From a virus, in the IMG/VR virus record IMGVR_UViG_3300044637_000695, positions 1 through 28,011 of that record: 28,011 nt of DNA; one strand, written 5' to 3'. Numbering within the stretch: position 1 is the stretch's first letter; the number at the start of each line of letters is the position of its first letter. Positions 14,897 to 23,329 of this stretch are shown piece by piece. A model generated the notes under the pieces. That model was not told the DNA's origin, did not search any database, and saw nothing but the letters and a program-made list of their open reading frames with translations. Made by a program: the position numbers and the translations under genes.

Positions 14897-16966
14897 ATGG
14901 ATAACGCTACTAGGAGGGAGCTTCTGTATAAAGCAAGAGCTGCTGGATATCCTGGCAGTATCTTAGATGTCTATGCTAATTATGCACAAGGCAGAGATTT
15001 AATTGCTGAATTTCAACAGCAACAACAACTGCAGCAGGCGCAGCAGATGTCTGATATGGCTGCACAACAAGTTGGGATGCAAATGCCTCAACAGCAAATG
15101 CAACAACCTCAGCAACAGATGCAACCACAAATGCCTGTTGTTCCGAGCTCCCCAACTCCGGCCCCTAACTTTACTCCTCCTCAGCCCCCTGCTCCAATTG
15201 GAGTTCAATCACAAGACACTTCAGTAGGAATCGTATCAGGGCAATCAGGGCCTAATCAAGGCAGAGCTATATTTGCTACTGGTGGATTTACTGAAGAAGA
15301 TCCAATTAAAGATCTTTATGCTGCTTATAATAAAAAGAAGTTAGAAAAAATAACAGATCCTAGAACAGGTAAACTTCTTCCTACAAATGATCCAAGAGCT
15401 CAATCTTTATTAAGAGAAACTTTTGAAGGAAATGCTCCAGCAGATAGAAAAACTCCTTATACAAGAGCAGAAATGCAACGGGAGCAAAATAAAATAGACG
15501 TGGGGTATCCAATAGGTGCTGGTCAAAATGATATGTTCACTAATTATTTTCCAAACGAAGCTAAAAATTTGGGAATAAAAGGACTTTTTGAACCTACACA
15601 TTTTGTTGATTTTAATGGAAAAGCAACTAAAAACCCAAACTACTGGAAAGGAAACTTAACAGAAGACGGAAAAGAATGGTTAGAATTAACTAAATCTAAA
15701 TTTGGAATAGATCCTGCAGTTTTAGGGTATTACTCTGATACAGAAGGTAAAACCATGGCAGATTATGCTCCAGAACTTTTAGTAGAATCTGAAAAATATT
15801 CAAAACAGCCAATTATTTCTGTTGGAAAATTTGGAAACCAACTAACATGGGCTCCAAGGAAAGGGGATATAATGACTAAGAAAAATGTAGCCGACGAAGA
15901 AGGGCAACTTAGAGTCGTAGGAGCAACTAATATGTCAGGAGTAGATATACCTAAAAAGAAAAAAGCTACAGGAGGTTTTAGTGGTGAAGGTCCTGGATGT
16001 CCTGATGGATACTTTAAAGATAAAGAAGGCAATTGTGTTCCATTAATGCAACCTTCAGACTCTAGAGGAGAAGAATATTATGCCGACTCTAAAAACGAGG
16101 GATGGAACTTTCCAAAGTCTCCTGGATGTTTTAATTATGATTGTGGAGAAGTAGGATATAAAGAATATCCTAGATATGCAGCTAACAATATTACTTATTA
16201 CGGAAAAGTATTATCAAGAGGTAAAGAGGGGCTTGACTATAGTGGGTCTGATACAGCTGCAGCAAGTGATGAAAAACTTATAAATCAGTATCTAGATCAG
16301 ACCGACACCAAAGCCAAACAAATACCTTATCCAGGTGTGCAAGGTGCATTTACAACTGTAACTACAGAAACAGCTGAAGAAAGAGCACAAAGAGCTAAAA
16401 CTGTAGATGTAGCTAAGATTAGAGAAGATTCAAGACGCCATCATCAAAATTCTTTTGCAGAAAATGTTACAAACTTTGCAAAATTTAATAGGTACGGTGA
16501 GCAAAAACCATTAACTTTTGAAGAGTTTAATAATTTGACAAAAGGGTATGCTCACGAATATTTATTTGAAAGTGATGCATCTGCAGAAAATAAAAAAGCA
16601 GTTGCTGCTACTATAGAACCAAAAAGCTATGAAGCTTATATTGCAAATGCTCTTGCTTTTAAACCTCAAAAAGAACAATTACTAAAAAAGAATGTAGCTG
16701 ATGAAGAAGGAGGGCTTAGAGTATTTGGAGAGAATGTTACTGGAAAATCTGAGATAACAATTAAAAAAGAAAAACCATATTCTAAACTTTCAGAAGAAGA
16801 ACGTGCAAAAGCAGATGAAGAAGAAGAGTATAGAAAAATGGAGAGAGATAACTACTATCGTGAAGCTAAAACAAAGTACAGAAAGAAGCAGCAAGATTTA
16901 CAAGAAAATAAAAAATTAGGAGGAGTTAAATGTTACACTTGTGTAGGCAGAAAACGACGAGTGTGA
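14897..16966 (+). CDS. Large Q-rich virion protein, probable head/internal component (689 aa)
   Basis: Residues about 38-80 are a Gln/Met-rich low-complexity tract, then a Pro-rich linker (PTPAPNFTPPQPPAPIGVQ). A short motif ATGGF occurs near residues 127 and 353, the second followed by GPGCPDGYFKDKEGNCVPLM, a small Cys module. A nine-residue repeat KKNVADEEG appears at about 328 and 597, in each case followed by LRV-x-G or similar. The C-terminus is charged (RAKADEEEEYRKMERDNYYR) and ends KCYTCVGRKRRV. I know no exact family; place between portal and scaffold genes and multi-domain, linker-rich build suggest a virion-internal or ejected protein. Confidence 0.55.
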   Translation: MDNATRRELLYKARAAGYPGSILDVYANYAQGRDLIAEFQQQQQLQQAQQMSDMAAQQVGMQMPQQQMQQPQQQMQPQMPVVPSSPTPAPNFTPPQPPAPIGVQSQDTSVGIVSGQSGPNQGRAIFATGGFTEEDPIKDLYAAYNKKKLEKITDPRTGKLLPTNDPRAQSLLRETFEGNAPADRKTPYTRAEMQREQNKIDVGYPIGAGQNDMFTNYFPNEAKNLGIKGLFEPTHFVDFNGKATKNPNYWKGNLTEDGKEWLELTKSKFGIDPAVLGYYSDTEGKTMADYAPELLVESEKYSKQPIISVGKFGNQLTWAPRKGDIMTKKNVADEEGQLRVVGATNMSGVDIPKKKKATGGFSGEGPGCPDGYFKDKEGNCVPLMQPSDSRGEEYYADSKNEGWNFPKSPGCFNYDCGEVGYKEYPRYAANNITYYGKVLSRGKEGLDYSGSDTAAASDEKLINQYLDQTDTKAKQIPYPGVQGAFTTVTTETAEERAQRAKTVDVAKIREDSRRHHQNSFAENVTNFAKFNRYGEQKPLTFEEFNNLTKGYAHEYLFESDASAENKKAVAATIEPKSYEAYIANALAFKPQKEQLLKKNVADEEGGLRVFGENVTGKSEITIKKEKPYSKLSEEERAKADEEEEYRKMERDNYYREAKTKYRKKQQDLQENKKLGGVKCYTCVGRKRRV

Positions 16967-17030
16967 TATAATAAAGCAAAGTATAAAAATAAAATTTATG
17001 CTTTTTGATTGAAAACAAGTAATAACTTTG
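16959..17030 (+). promoter_or_regulatory. Putative late promoter module before the scaffold gene
   Basis: GAGTGTGATATAATAAA starts 77 nt before the ATG at 17036, and TAACTTTG at 17023-17030 ends 5 nt before it. The upstream 17-mer is identical at 16 of 17 positions to the one before the portal gene and at the same distance. It overlaps the last codons of the Q-rich gene. No TTG -33 box at normal spacing. Confidence 0.6.
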
Positions 17031-17035
17031 TATCT

Positions 17036-18169
17036 ATGAGTAAACCAAACGACAAATTAGATTTCTCAGACATCACTTTCGACGACTTTATTGGTGATGG
17101 TCTTGAGGCAGCTGATCCAAAAGAGGATAAAGCTGAAAACATTGAAAATGATGACGATCTTGAAGATCAAGATGACGACATCGAAGATAATAACAATGAT
17201 GATGAAGATGATGAGGACAATGATCCTGCACCTCGTAAATCGTCTACTAGGAAAGGAGTCTTTGATGACTCTGATGATGAAGTAGATGATGATGACATTG
17301 AGGATGACGGTGAAGGTTCTATCACAGATTCAATTGCAAAAGCTTTAGGCTACGAATTAGAAAAAGAATATGCTGATACTGAAGAAGGATTAGCAGAGTT
17401 CACTAAAGATGTAGCTAAAGAGATTGCTGAGGATCAACTTCAAGCATTGTTTGAGCAGTTCCCAACTGTGCAGAAACATCTTGACTATGTTCTTGCTGGT
17501 GGAGACCCTGACAAATTCTTTCAGACTTACAATCCTTCATTGGATTACGGTCAGATTCAAATTGACAGAGATGACGCTAGAACTCAAAAAGGATTCTTAA
17601 CTGAGTACTTGAGAGAAAAAGGACACGATGATGATTTCATCAAAGATATGATTGAGGATTATGAAGACTCTGGCAAATTATACGACAGAGCTTTAAATGC
17701 TCAAAAACATCTTGCAGCTGGTCAAGCTAGAGAAAGAGAAGAGATTGTAGCTCGTCAAAGAGAGATGCAAAAGCAACAAGAAAAACAAACTGAAGAGTTT
17801 TGGGAGAGTGTTGCTACTACAATTGAACAAGGAAAAGAATTTGCTGGGATTAAAATTCCAGATCGTGAAAAAGCAAAATTCTTTGACTACATCTCTAAGC
17901 CTATGGATAAGCAAGGTCGTACCCAAAGAGATATGGACTATGCTTCTGCAGAAATGGATGCTAAATTAGCATTGGACTACTTGATGTATAAGAAGCTTCA
18001 GTTGAGTGATATTATCTCAACTAAAGTTAAATCAGCAAGTGCTCAAAACTTAAGACAAAAAATTCAAAGCAATCAAGAAAGAGTAAAGAATTTCGGAAAG
18101 GCTGAGAAAGGAAAAATAAAAACATTTGATCCAGACCAACTGGATGTAAAGAGGCTGTTTGAAAAATAA
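17036..18169 (+). CDS. Scaffolding protein (377 aa)
   Basis: Extremely acidic N-terminal third (runs of Asp/Glu/Asn, for example DLEDQDDDIEDNNNDD near residue 40), then helical regions rich in Lys/Glu/Gln (REREEIVARQREMQKQQEKQ near 240). Acidic, helical, low-Cys proteins directly before the major capsid gene are scaffolds that guide procapsid assembly and then leave. The ATG at 17036 was chosen because it follows a promoter-like TAnnTTTG by 5 nt; a TTG at 17009 is less likely. It ends 28 nt before the capsid gene and shares its operon and terminator. Confidence 0.75.
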   Translation: MSKPNDKLDFSDITFDDFIGDGLEAADPKEDKAENIENDDDLEDQDDDIEDNNNDDEDDEDNDPAPRKSSTRKGVFDDSDDEVDDDDIEDDGEGSITDSIAKALGYELEKEYADTEEGLAEFTKDVAKEIAEDQLQALFEQFPTVQKHLDYVLAGGDPDKFFQTYNPSLDYGQIQIDRDDARTQKGFLTEYLREKGHDDDFIKDMIEDYEDSGKLYDRALNAQKHLAAGQAREREEIVARQREMQKQQEKQTEEFWESVATTIEQGKEFAGIKIPDREKAKFFDYISKPMDKQGRTQRDMDYASAEMDAKLALDYLMYKKLQLSDIISTKVKSASAQNLRQKIQSNQERVKNFGKAEKGKIKTFDPDQLDVKRLFEK

Positions 18170-18197
18170 CGCAAATTAACTTTAAAAACTAAGAATC

Positions 18198-19619
18198 ATG
18201 TCAGTAATGCAAGTTTTAAAGACGTACTATAACGATAGTCAGATGACCGACACTAACTCGTTGGTTAATGCACTTATGGAACGTCCAGAGGAGTTATCTC
18301 CTATTATCACTCACTTAGCAGGTCGTGAAGAGAAAAAGTTCCCATTGTCTTTCTTAACAGAAGGTGTTGGAAACACTAAATCTATCGATCGTTTCGAGTA
18401 TGAGTACCGTGTTAAAACACACGAAATTAATGTTCGTCCTGTTGTTGTAGGATTGGGTGCAGCTGCTGGTGCAGGTGGAGCTCCTTTCTACTTAACTTTC
18501 CCAGACAAATGGTTCGTATTCCCTTACACTCTTGTTTCTCAATCAGGTGTATTGGCACGTATCATGGCTGAGCCAGTTGCAGACGGTGCAGGTTGGAAGT
18601 ATACTTTGAAAATTGTATCTCCTGACACTGCTAACGTTCCTGCTGCTGACGTAGCTGCTGGTGCTCTTTGGGGTCAATTGTATGCTAACGTAGGTGTAGA
18701 TTTCTCTCGTGGAAATGCTTCTAACTGGACTGCTCCAGGTTTAGTTCGTTCTAAGATTGGAACTATCCGTAAGTCTTACCACTTCTCTGGAAATGCTAAA
18801 GATTACGTTGCACAATTCGAACTTCCTTTGAAAGAAGGTAGCAAGACTAAGTTGTGGATGGATTACGAAGAGTACCGTCACATGTTGAAGTTCAAAGAAG
18901 AGTGTGAAATGTACTACTGGTACGGTCAAAAAACTCACGATGCATCTGGTACTTCTACCATGTTGGATGAGAATGGTCAACCAGTTATTTCAGGTCCTGG
19001 TCTTCTTGAGCAAATCATCAACAAAGACACTTACTCTACGTTGACTCAAACTAAACTTGAAGAAACAATTGGAGATTTGTTCTATGGTATGACTGATGCT
19101 ACAGACAAGCAAGTTACCCTTTACACTGGTATTGGTGGAGCTCGTGAGTTTGACAAAGCTCTTAAGTCTTACTATGGTGCTAATTCTTTCCTACAAACAA
19201 CTCAACCATACTTCATCACTGGATCTGGTCGTAACTTGGGAATCACCGGTTACTTCACTAGCTACCAACACGTTGATGGGTACTCAGTGAATGTAGTTAA
19301 GTCTCACTTGTTTGATCATGGTCCTGTTGCTCAAGCTTCTCAAAAGCACCCAGTATCAGGTCTTCCACTTGAATCTTACCGTATGGTATTCGTTGACCAA
19401 TCAACTTATGACGGAGAAAACAACTTGCAAATGATCAATAAAAAAGGTCGTGAGTTACTTCGTTGGTGTGTTGCTGGTTCAGTAGTTCCAAAAGGATTTA
19501 CTGCTAACGATAGCCGTGCTAGTGATATAGACGGTGCATCTGTTCATATGCTTAAGACTGCTGGTATCTTACTTCGTCGTTTCGATACAAGCTTAGATCT
19601 TAAGTGTATTGCATCGTAA
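18198..19619 (+). CDS. Major capsid protein (473 aa)
   Basis: Position after scaffold, length near 470-500, and HK97-like features suggest the major capsid protein. The segment REEKKFPLSFLTEGVGNTKS near residue 50 is a pattern I recall in crAss-like capsid proteins. Codon use is strongly biased (GCT, CGT, ACT, TAC, AAC) compared with flanking genes, as expected for the most abundant virion protein. It is followed by a strong terminator 20 nt after its stop, closing a scaffold-capsid transcription unit. No cleavage site for a prohead protease is obvious. Confidence 0.8.
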   Translation: MSVMQVLKTYYNDSQMTDTNSLVNALMERPEELSPIITHLAGREEKKFPLSFLTEGVGNTKSIDRFEYEYRVKTHEINVRPVVVGLGAAAGAGGAPFYLTFPDKWFVFPYTLVSQSGVLARIMAEPVADGAGWKYTLKIVSPDTANVPAADVAAGALWGQLYANVGVDFSRGNASNWTAPGLVRSKIGTIRKSYHFSGNAKDYVAQFELPLKEGSKTKLWMDYEEYRHMLKFKEECEMYYWYGQKTHDASGTSTMLDENGQPVISGPGLLEQIINKDTYSTLTQTKLEETIGDLFYGMTDATDKQVTLYTGIGGAREFDKALKSYYGANSFLQTTQPYFITGSGRNLGITGYFTSYQHVDGYSVNVVKSHLFDHGPVAQASQKHPVSGLPLESYRMVFVDQSTYDGENNLQMINKKGRELLRWCVAGSVVPKGFTANDSRASDIDGASVHMLKTAGILLRRFDTSLDLKCIAS

Positions 19620-19638
19620 TTTGTGTTTGGTTTGCACT

Positions 19639-19670
19639 AAAAAAGGGGCAGGTTCTGCCTGCTCCTTTTT
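19639..19670 (+). terminator. Rho-independent terminator after the major capsid gene
   Basis: GGGGCAGG (19645-19652) pairs with CCTGCTCC (19658-19665), with one G-T pair and a 5-nt loop, flanked by A6 and T5. The stem and T-run are those of an efficient intrinsic terminator. Confidence 0.85.
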
Positions 19671-19688
19671 ATCTTAATATAAAAGCAT

Positions 19689-19711
19689 GTTAGGTTATTC
19701 TTTCCCCTAAC
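19689..19711 (+). promoter_or_regulatory. Hairpin in the leader of the 268-aa gene
   Basis: GTTAGG (19689-19694) and CCTAAC (19706-19711) form a 6-bp stem with an 11-nt loop 22 nt before the ATG at 19734. It may stabilise the message, bind a regulator, or be the start of the transcript after the terminator upstream. Confidence 0.35.
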
Positions 19712-19733
19712 GATAAAGAAAAAAGAACAACAA

Positions 19734-20540
19734 ATGAAAACAGTTATTATTAGAAGACAGGAGGTATTAAATCACCTCCCAAAAGAGATCCGAGCAGGAG
19801 CAAAGATCAAAATCGGTTCAATTTATGTGAACCGTCAGCCACTCAAAGGATTGGATGGAGAAGAAGAAAACAAAATTCTCTCAAAAGTAATTGATGTACC
19901 ACCTGGACATGAGAAATGGCCAGAGAAGACCAAAGACTTCTGGGCAAGTTTAAACTTAAAAGTTCCTTTCGAGGGAGTTGAGTTAAACATTGCAACAGAT
20001 GAAAATGGAATGCCGGAGAATGTAATGGATTTTATTCATTACCAATGGTGTAAAAAGCATAGACAAGTGGCAGCAAATGAGGAAGAGATGAAAAGCAACT
20101 CTGAAAAGAAGTTCTACATCTACGATCCAGCTAAAGACTTGTTGAAGAAACATGCTAGAGTCCAAGTTAAAAAGGATGCTGATAAGGAATTTATCAAGCT
20201 TACTGGAAACTTCGACAAGATGAGAGCAATTACAAGAGTATTAACTTCAGGAGATCCTTCAAGATTGTCTGAAATTGAACTCGAAAACAATTTGTACGAG
20301 CTTAAAGAAGCTAGTCCAGAAAGATTCTTACGTTATGCTTTAGATGCAGATCTAGAACTACGTGCAGAAATTGAAGAAATGGTTGAACACTCTGTTCTTA
20401 GAAGAATCGGAAATCAAGTTATCTTTGAAGACGAGACTTTGGGAGAGGACATTAAGGATACAATCATCTACTTCAAAAACAAGAAGAACTCTGGAGCAGT
20501 GAATACTATGAGAGCTCGTTTGAAAGAAGTACAACACTAA
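19734..20540 (+). CDS. Structural or head-completion protein candidate (268 aa)
   Basis: Begins MKTVIIRRQEVLNHLPKEIR. Mixed alpha-beta in the first half, with two similar charged helices later (about 145-265, including TSGDPSRLSEIELENNLYEL). No Cys cluster, signal peptide or membrane segment. Located between the capsid terminator and the ring/connector candidate, starting a new transcription unit. In crAss-like phages several unnamed structural proteins occur here, but I do not recognise this one specifically. Could be head-tail adaptor or assembly factor. Confidence 0.5.
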   Translation: MKTVIIRRQEVLNHLPKEIRAGAKIKIGSIYVNRQPLKGLDGEEENKILSKVIDVPPGHEKWPEKTKDFWASLNLKVPFEGVELNIATDENGMPENVMDFIHYQWCKKHRQVAANEEEMKSNSEKKFYIYDPAKDLLKKHARVQVKKDADKEFIKLTGNFDKMRAITRVLTSGDPSRLSEIELENNLYELKEASPERFLRYALDADLELRAEIEEMVEHSVLRRIGNQVIFEDETLGEDIKDTIIYFKNKKNSGAVNTMRARLKEVQH

Positions 20541-20553
20541 AACTAACTAGTCA

Positions 20554-21690
20554 ATGACTGTTAACGAAATGCATATAGCTGTCAACCAAGGGGTGCAAAA
20601 AATTGCATCCTTCCAGGTTGACAACTTGTTACCTCAGGAGATAGACCATGAGTTAAACCTTGCTATGATGAGATTCATTAAGCAAAGATTCAACTATACG
20701 TCTAATCGTTTGGGGAAAGGTTTCGAGCAGTCACAGAAAAGAATAGACGATCTTCGTAACTTATTAGTAGAAAACTCAGGTGCTACTACAAGTGAAGGTC
20801 TTGTCTATACTTCAAATTATTCAAATGTCTATGTGGATCGGTATACCTTTCCACTAGACTATTTGTTTTTAGTATCAGTAAGAGCTGAGGTTTATTATAC
20901 TTGCAATGTAAACATTAATAGCTTAATAGTCCCAGTATCAAATACTGTAAGTGGTGTTAGAATTGATTTAACTCCTCCTGCACCTGGTTATGTATTAACT
21001 ACCTTCGACAGATGGAGCAGTTCAATGGGAGATTGGGAAGGAATCATGAATCTTCCTATCGGGGAAACCATTACAACAGACCAATTGTACGATAGCAACA
21101 ACTATAACTTCGGTATAAGACCTGCAATGTCTTTCCCAGAAGGCACAGCTGGAGCTACTTCACAACAAAACCCATACTTAGATAGCAACCAAGTTTATTT
21201 AACTAATACTTCTTGGGATGGAACAGTTTGGGGAAGTGGAAATCCTGTTTCAGTACAATCAACTTGGATACTGCCAGGTGATATGTCTAGTGCAATTTAT
21301 GTGCAACATTCTGTAACTGAAACAATTACTAAGACAACTAGAACGTATCCAACAGGAAGCTATAGAATAAGCTTAGCTTCATTTGGACAACATGACGATA
21401 TTCTGTATATGATGGACGATCCATTCAATAGAGCTTGGTACAAAGAGCCAACATATACAATTGAAGAGAATTACATCGATGTTTACACCGATCAAGAATT
21501 TGTAGTACCGAGTGTTAAAATAAAATACATTCGGAAACCTGTAGAAATCTCATATACTAATGGAGTAGGTTGTGAATTAGCTGTTCACACTCACCATGAA
21601 ATAGTTGAGATGACTGTAAAAAGTATACTGGAAGGTATTCAAGACCCAAGGTATCAAACTCAAACAATGGAAACATTCGAGAGTGAATAA
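20554..21690 (+). CDS. Probable tail ring/connector (stabilisation) protein (378 aa)
   Basis: The N-terminal region 'MTVNEMHIAVNQGVQKIAS' and then 'LPQEIDHELNLAMMRFIKQR' fits a pattern seen in crAss-like head-tail ring or stabilisation proteins (a helix with 'LPxExDxxLNxAxxxFIKxRY'). A central beta domain follows, with YTFPLDYLFLVSVRAEVYY, and the end is helical. It sits two genes after the major capsid protein. I infer a portal-adjacent ring or stopper. It ends 37 nt before the next, highly expressed structural gene. Confidence 0.6.
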   Translation: MTVNEMHIAVNQGVQKIASFQVDNLLPQEIDHELNLAMMRFIKQRFNYTSNRLGKGFEQSQKRIDDLRNLLVENSGATTSEGLVYTSNYSNVYVDRYTFPLDYLFLVSVRAEVYYTCNVNINSLIVPVSNTVSGVRIDLTPPAPGYVLTTFDRWSSSMGDWEGIMNLPIGETITTDQLYDSNNYNFGIRPAMSFPEGTAGATSQQNPYLDSNQVYLTNTSWDGTVWGSGNPVSVQSTWILPGDMSSAIYVQHSVTETITKTTRTYPTGSYRISLASFGQHDDILYMMDDPFNRAWYKEPTYTIEENYIDVYTDQEFVVPSVKIKYIRKPVEISYTNGVGCELAVHTHHEIVEMTVKSILEGIQDPRYQTQTMETFESE

Positions 21691-21727
21691 TTAAATAATG
21701 TGTTTAACGCCTAAAACTTAAAACAAA

Positions 21728-22750
21728 ATGGCACCTCAAAATCTAAATCAAGTATTCATCGCTAACAACGTTGACATGCTTGCTACTACTACCTTCAGTA
21801 ACAATGCTGCAGTGACTGCATCAAACGTTAACGTATGGGACGTAGATGCTGGAACTAACTTCTCTGCAACAACTAATATGATGGGCAGAAAGAGAATCCA
21901 AATCACTCAAACAATGCCTAGTGGAAACTGTATTGCTTCTCCTATCATTGACACTAAAGACATCAAACGTATCAACTACCGTGAGTGGACTTCTGTAGTT
22001 CCTAACGTACAAGTTCAAACAGTAACTTGGTCAGGGTTGCCTACTGCATCTAAAGCTGTAATGGTTCGTATTGCACTTCGTACTGCACCTACCGATTACA
22101 ACAGTTTTGCTGCTCCTACTGCTGCTGGTAACGATCTTTCTGGTGGTGGCTACACTTTCCCATTGGTTGGTAACTTTGCTGCTGGTCGTATGATCTTCAA
22201 CATTGAAGTACCTGCTGGAACTTATGCTGACACTACTGCTTTTGGTAACTACGTTAGAAATGCAATTGCTGCTAACCCAACTTTGAATGCAATTTTTGCT
22301 ACAAGTGGTACTAGCACTTTAGTTCTTACTGCTCGTCACTACGGAGTTGATTTTGATTTGACTGTTCAGTATTCTGACGGATCTACTAACAACTTTGTTA
22401 CTAGCATTGTTGCTACTATGGCTGCTGCTGCAGCTGCTTCTAATTACATCGTAGCTCTAGGAGACGAGAAAAAGCAACGTGCTCGTTACGGAAACTTCAA
22501 CCGTATGTACTTTCCATTTGCATTCCCTGAGTTTGCTCAACCTGGGTTTAAGTACGATGTGATTGAAATCCAATATGCTCACAACTGGCCATCATCTACA
22601 GGTATTGCTCGTGCAGGTGAGTTGAACACTATTCGTATCTATGCTGGTACTGGGTCTACTGCATTATCTTATGCTGGAGCTTCTACTGGTAGTGAGTTAG
22701 CATTTGTATTCGGTTACACTGGTGGTACTGATTCTGAACAATTGTTCTAA
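21728..22750 (+). CDS. Abundant structural protein (340 aa), capsid accessory or tail candidate
   Basis: Beta-rich, Ala/Thr/Asn-rich protein beginning MAPQNLNQVFIANNVDM, without Cys-rich or membrane regions. Codon choice (GCT, ACT, CGT, AAC) matches the major capsid gene and differs from flanking genes, implying very high expression. A perfect 12-bp terminator follows its stop. Accessory head proteins or a major tail tube protein are the usual second-most abundant virion components. It has no extended coil, so it is not a tape-measure protein. Exact identity not recognised. Confidence 0.55.
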   Translation: MAPQNLNQVFIANNVDMLATTTFSNNAAVTASNVNVWDVDAGTNFSATTNMMGRKRIQITQTMPSGNCIASPIIDTKDIKRINYREWTSVVPNVQVQTVTWSGLPTASKAVMVRIALRTAPTDYNSFAAPTAAGNDLSGGGYTFPLVGNFAAGRMIFNIEVPAGTYADTTAFGNYVRNAIAANPTLNAIFATSGTSTLVLTARHYGVDFDLTVQYSDGSTNNFVTSIVATMAAAAAASNYIVALGDEKKQRARYGNFNRMYFPFAFPEFAQPGFKYDVIEIQYAHNWPSSTGIARAGELNTIRIYAGTGSTALSYAGASTGSELAFVFGYTGGTDSEQLF

Positions 22751-22767
22751 TCTAGAAATCTATTTTT

Positions 22768-22798
22768 AAAAGTAGGGGAGTCAAATCCCCTACTTTTT
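22768..22798. terminator. Perfect 12-bp terminator after the 340-aa gene
   Basis: AAAAGTAGGGGA (22768-22779) and TCCCCTACTTTT (22786-22797) are perfectly complementary with a 6-nt loop. Because the arms carry A4 and T5 at their ends, it works in either direction, but it is downstream of a rightward gene. Confidence 0.9.
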
Positions 22799-22800
22799 AT

Positions 22801-22808
22801 TATCTTTA
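22801..22808 (+). promoter_or_regulatory. Weak -7-like box (TATCTTTA) before the Cys-rich gene
   Basis: TATCTTTA differs from TAnnTTTG at the last base and starts just after the terminator, 17 nt before the ATG at 22826. A promoter is expected here because the terminator upstream is strong. Confidence 0.35.
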
Positions 22809-22825
22809 CATTCAAATTAACTTCA

Positions 22826-23320
22826 ATGGCTATTACTTCCATTACCAGTGTTTCAATCTCTGCTGACTGCAAAACATTAACTGCAGTATTTGAAGGACAA
22901 CCTACTCCTGCAAATTTTACTAATGAGATTACCACTACTACTTTTAATTCAACTACTGTTGGTACGTTAACTAACACAAGTGGTACAACATGGCAATGGG
23001 TAGTTACATCAATTCAAGCCAATGAAACCTTTACTGGAGTTATTACAATTGATTCTTTAAACGGATCATCCGTTAGCATTGAAAAATATTCAGTAGGAAC
23101 CTGTGAGCTAGACTGCTGCATAGCAAATCTAGTAAATGATGCAATTAATTGCACATGTGAATGTGATCGTTGTGATGAGGATCTGCATAGAGCAGAAAAA
23201 GTTCACTTACTTGCAGAGTCTGCTAAGTATAGTGCAATTAACAACAATGTAACTGATGCAATTAATAAATACACCAAAGCCAAAGAATTCTGTACAGAAG
23301 TTTGTGCTTGTGGATGTTAA
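22826..23320 (+). CDS. Cys-rich virion-associated protein (164 aa)
   Basis: The N-terminal half (1-92) is beta-rich with Thr/Ser and resembles a small Ig-like virion domain. The C-terminal half has a helical core (HRAEKVHLLAESAKYSAINN) flanked by Cys: C93, C97, C98, C109, C111, C113 and C116 before it, and C156, C160, C162 and C164 after it; counting C15 there are 12. Two Cys clusters that bracket a helical hairpin suggest a compact metal- or disulphide-bound knot. The combination of CxCxCxxC with a helical 'KxxLLxxSAKY' segment recalls small proteins of Bacteroidetes phages. Role unknown; beside virion genes. Confidence 0.6.
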   Translation: MAITSITSVSISADCKTLTAVFEGQPTPANFTNEITTTTFNSTTVGTLTNTSGTTWQWVVTSIQANETFTGVITIDSLNGSSVSIEKYSVGTCELDCCIANLVNDAINCTCECDRCDEDLHRAEKVHLLAESAKYSAINNNVTDAINKYTKAKEFCTEVCACGC

Positions 23321-23329
23321 ACAGGAAAT

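Noticed and set aside
15003-15227. Alternative frames over the Gln-rich tract
   Set aside because: CAA/CAG repeats keep all frames open; only the long virion protein frame is credible.
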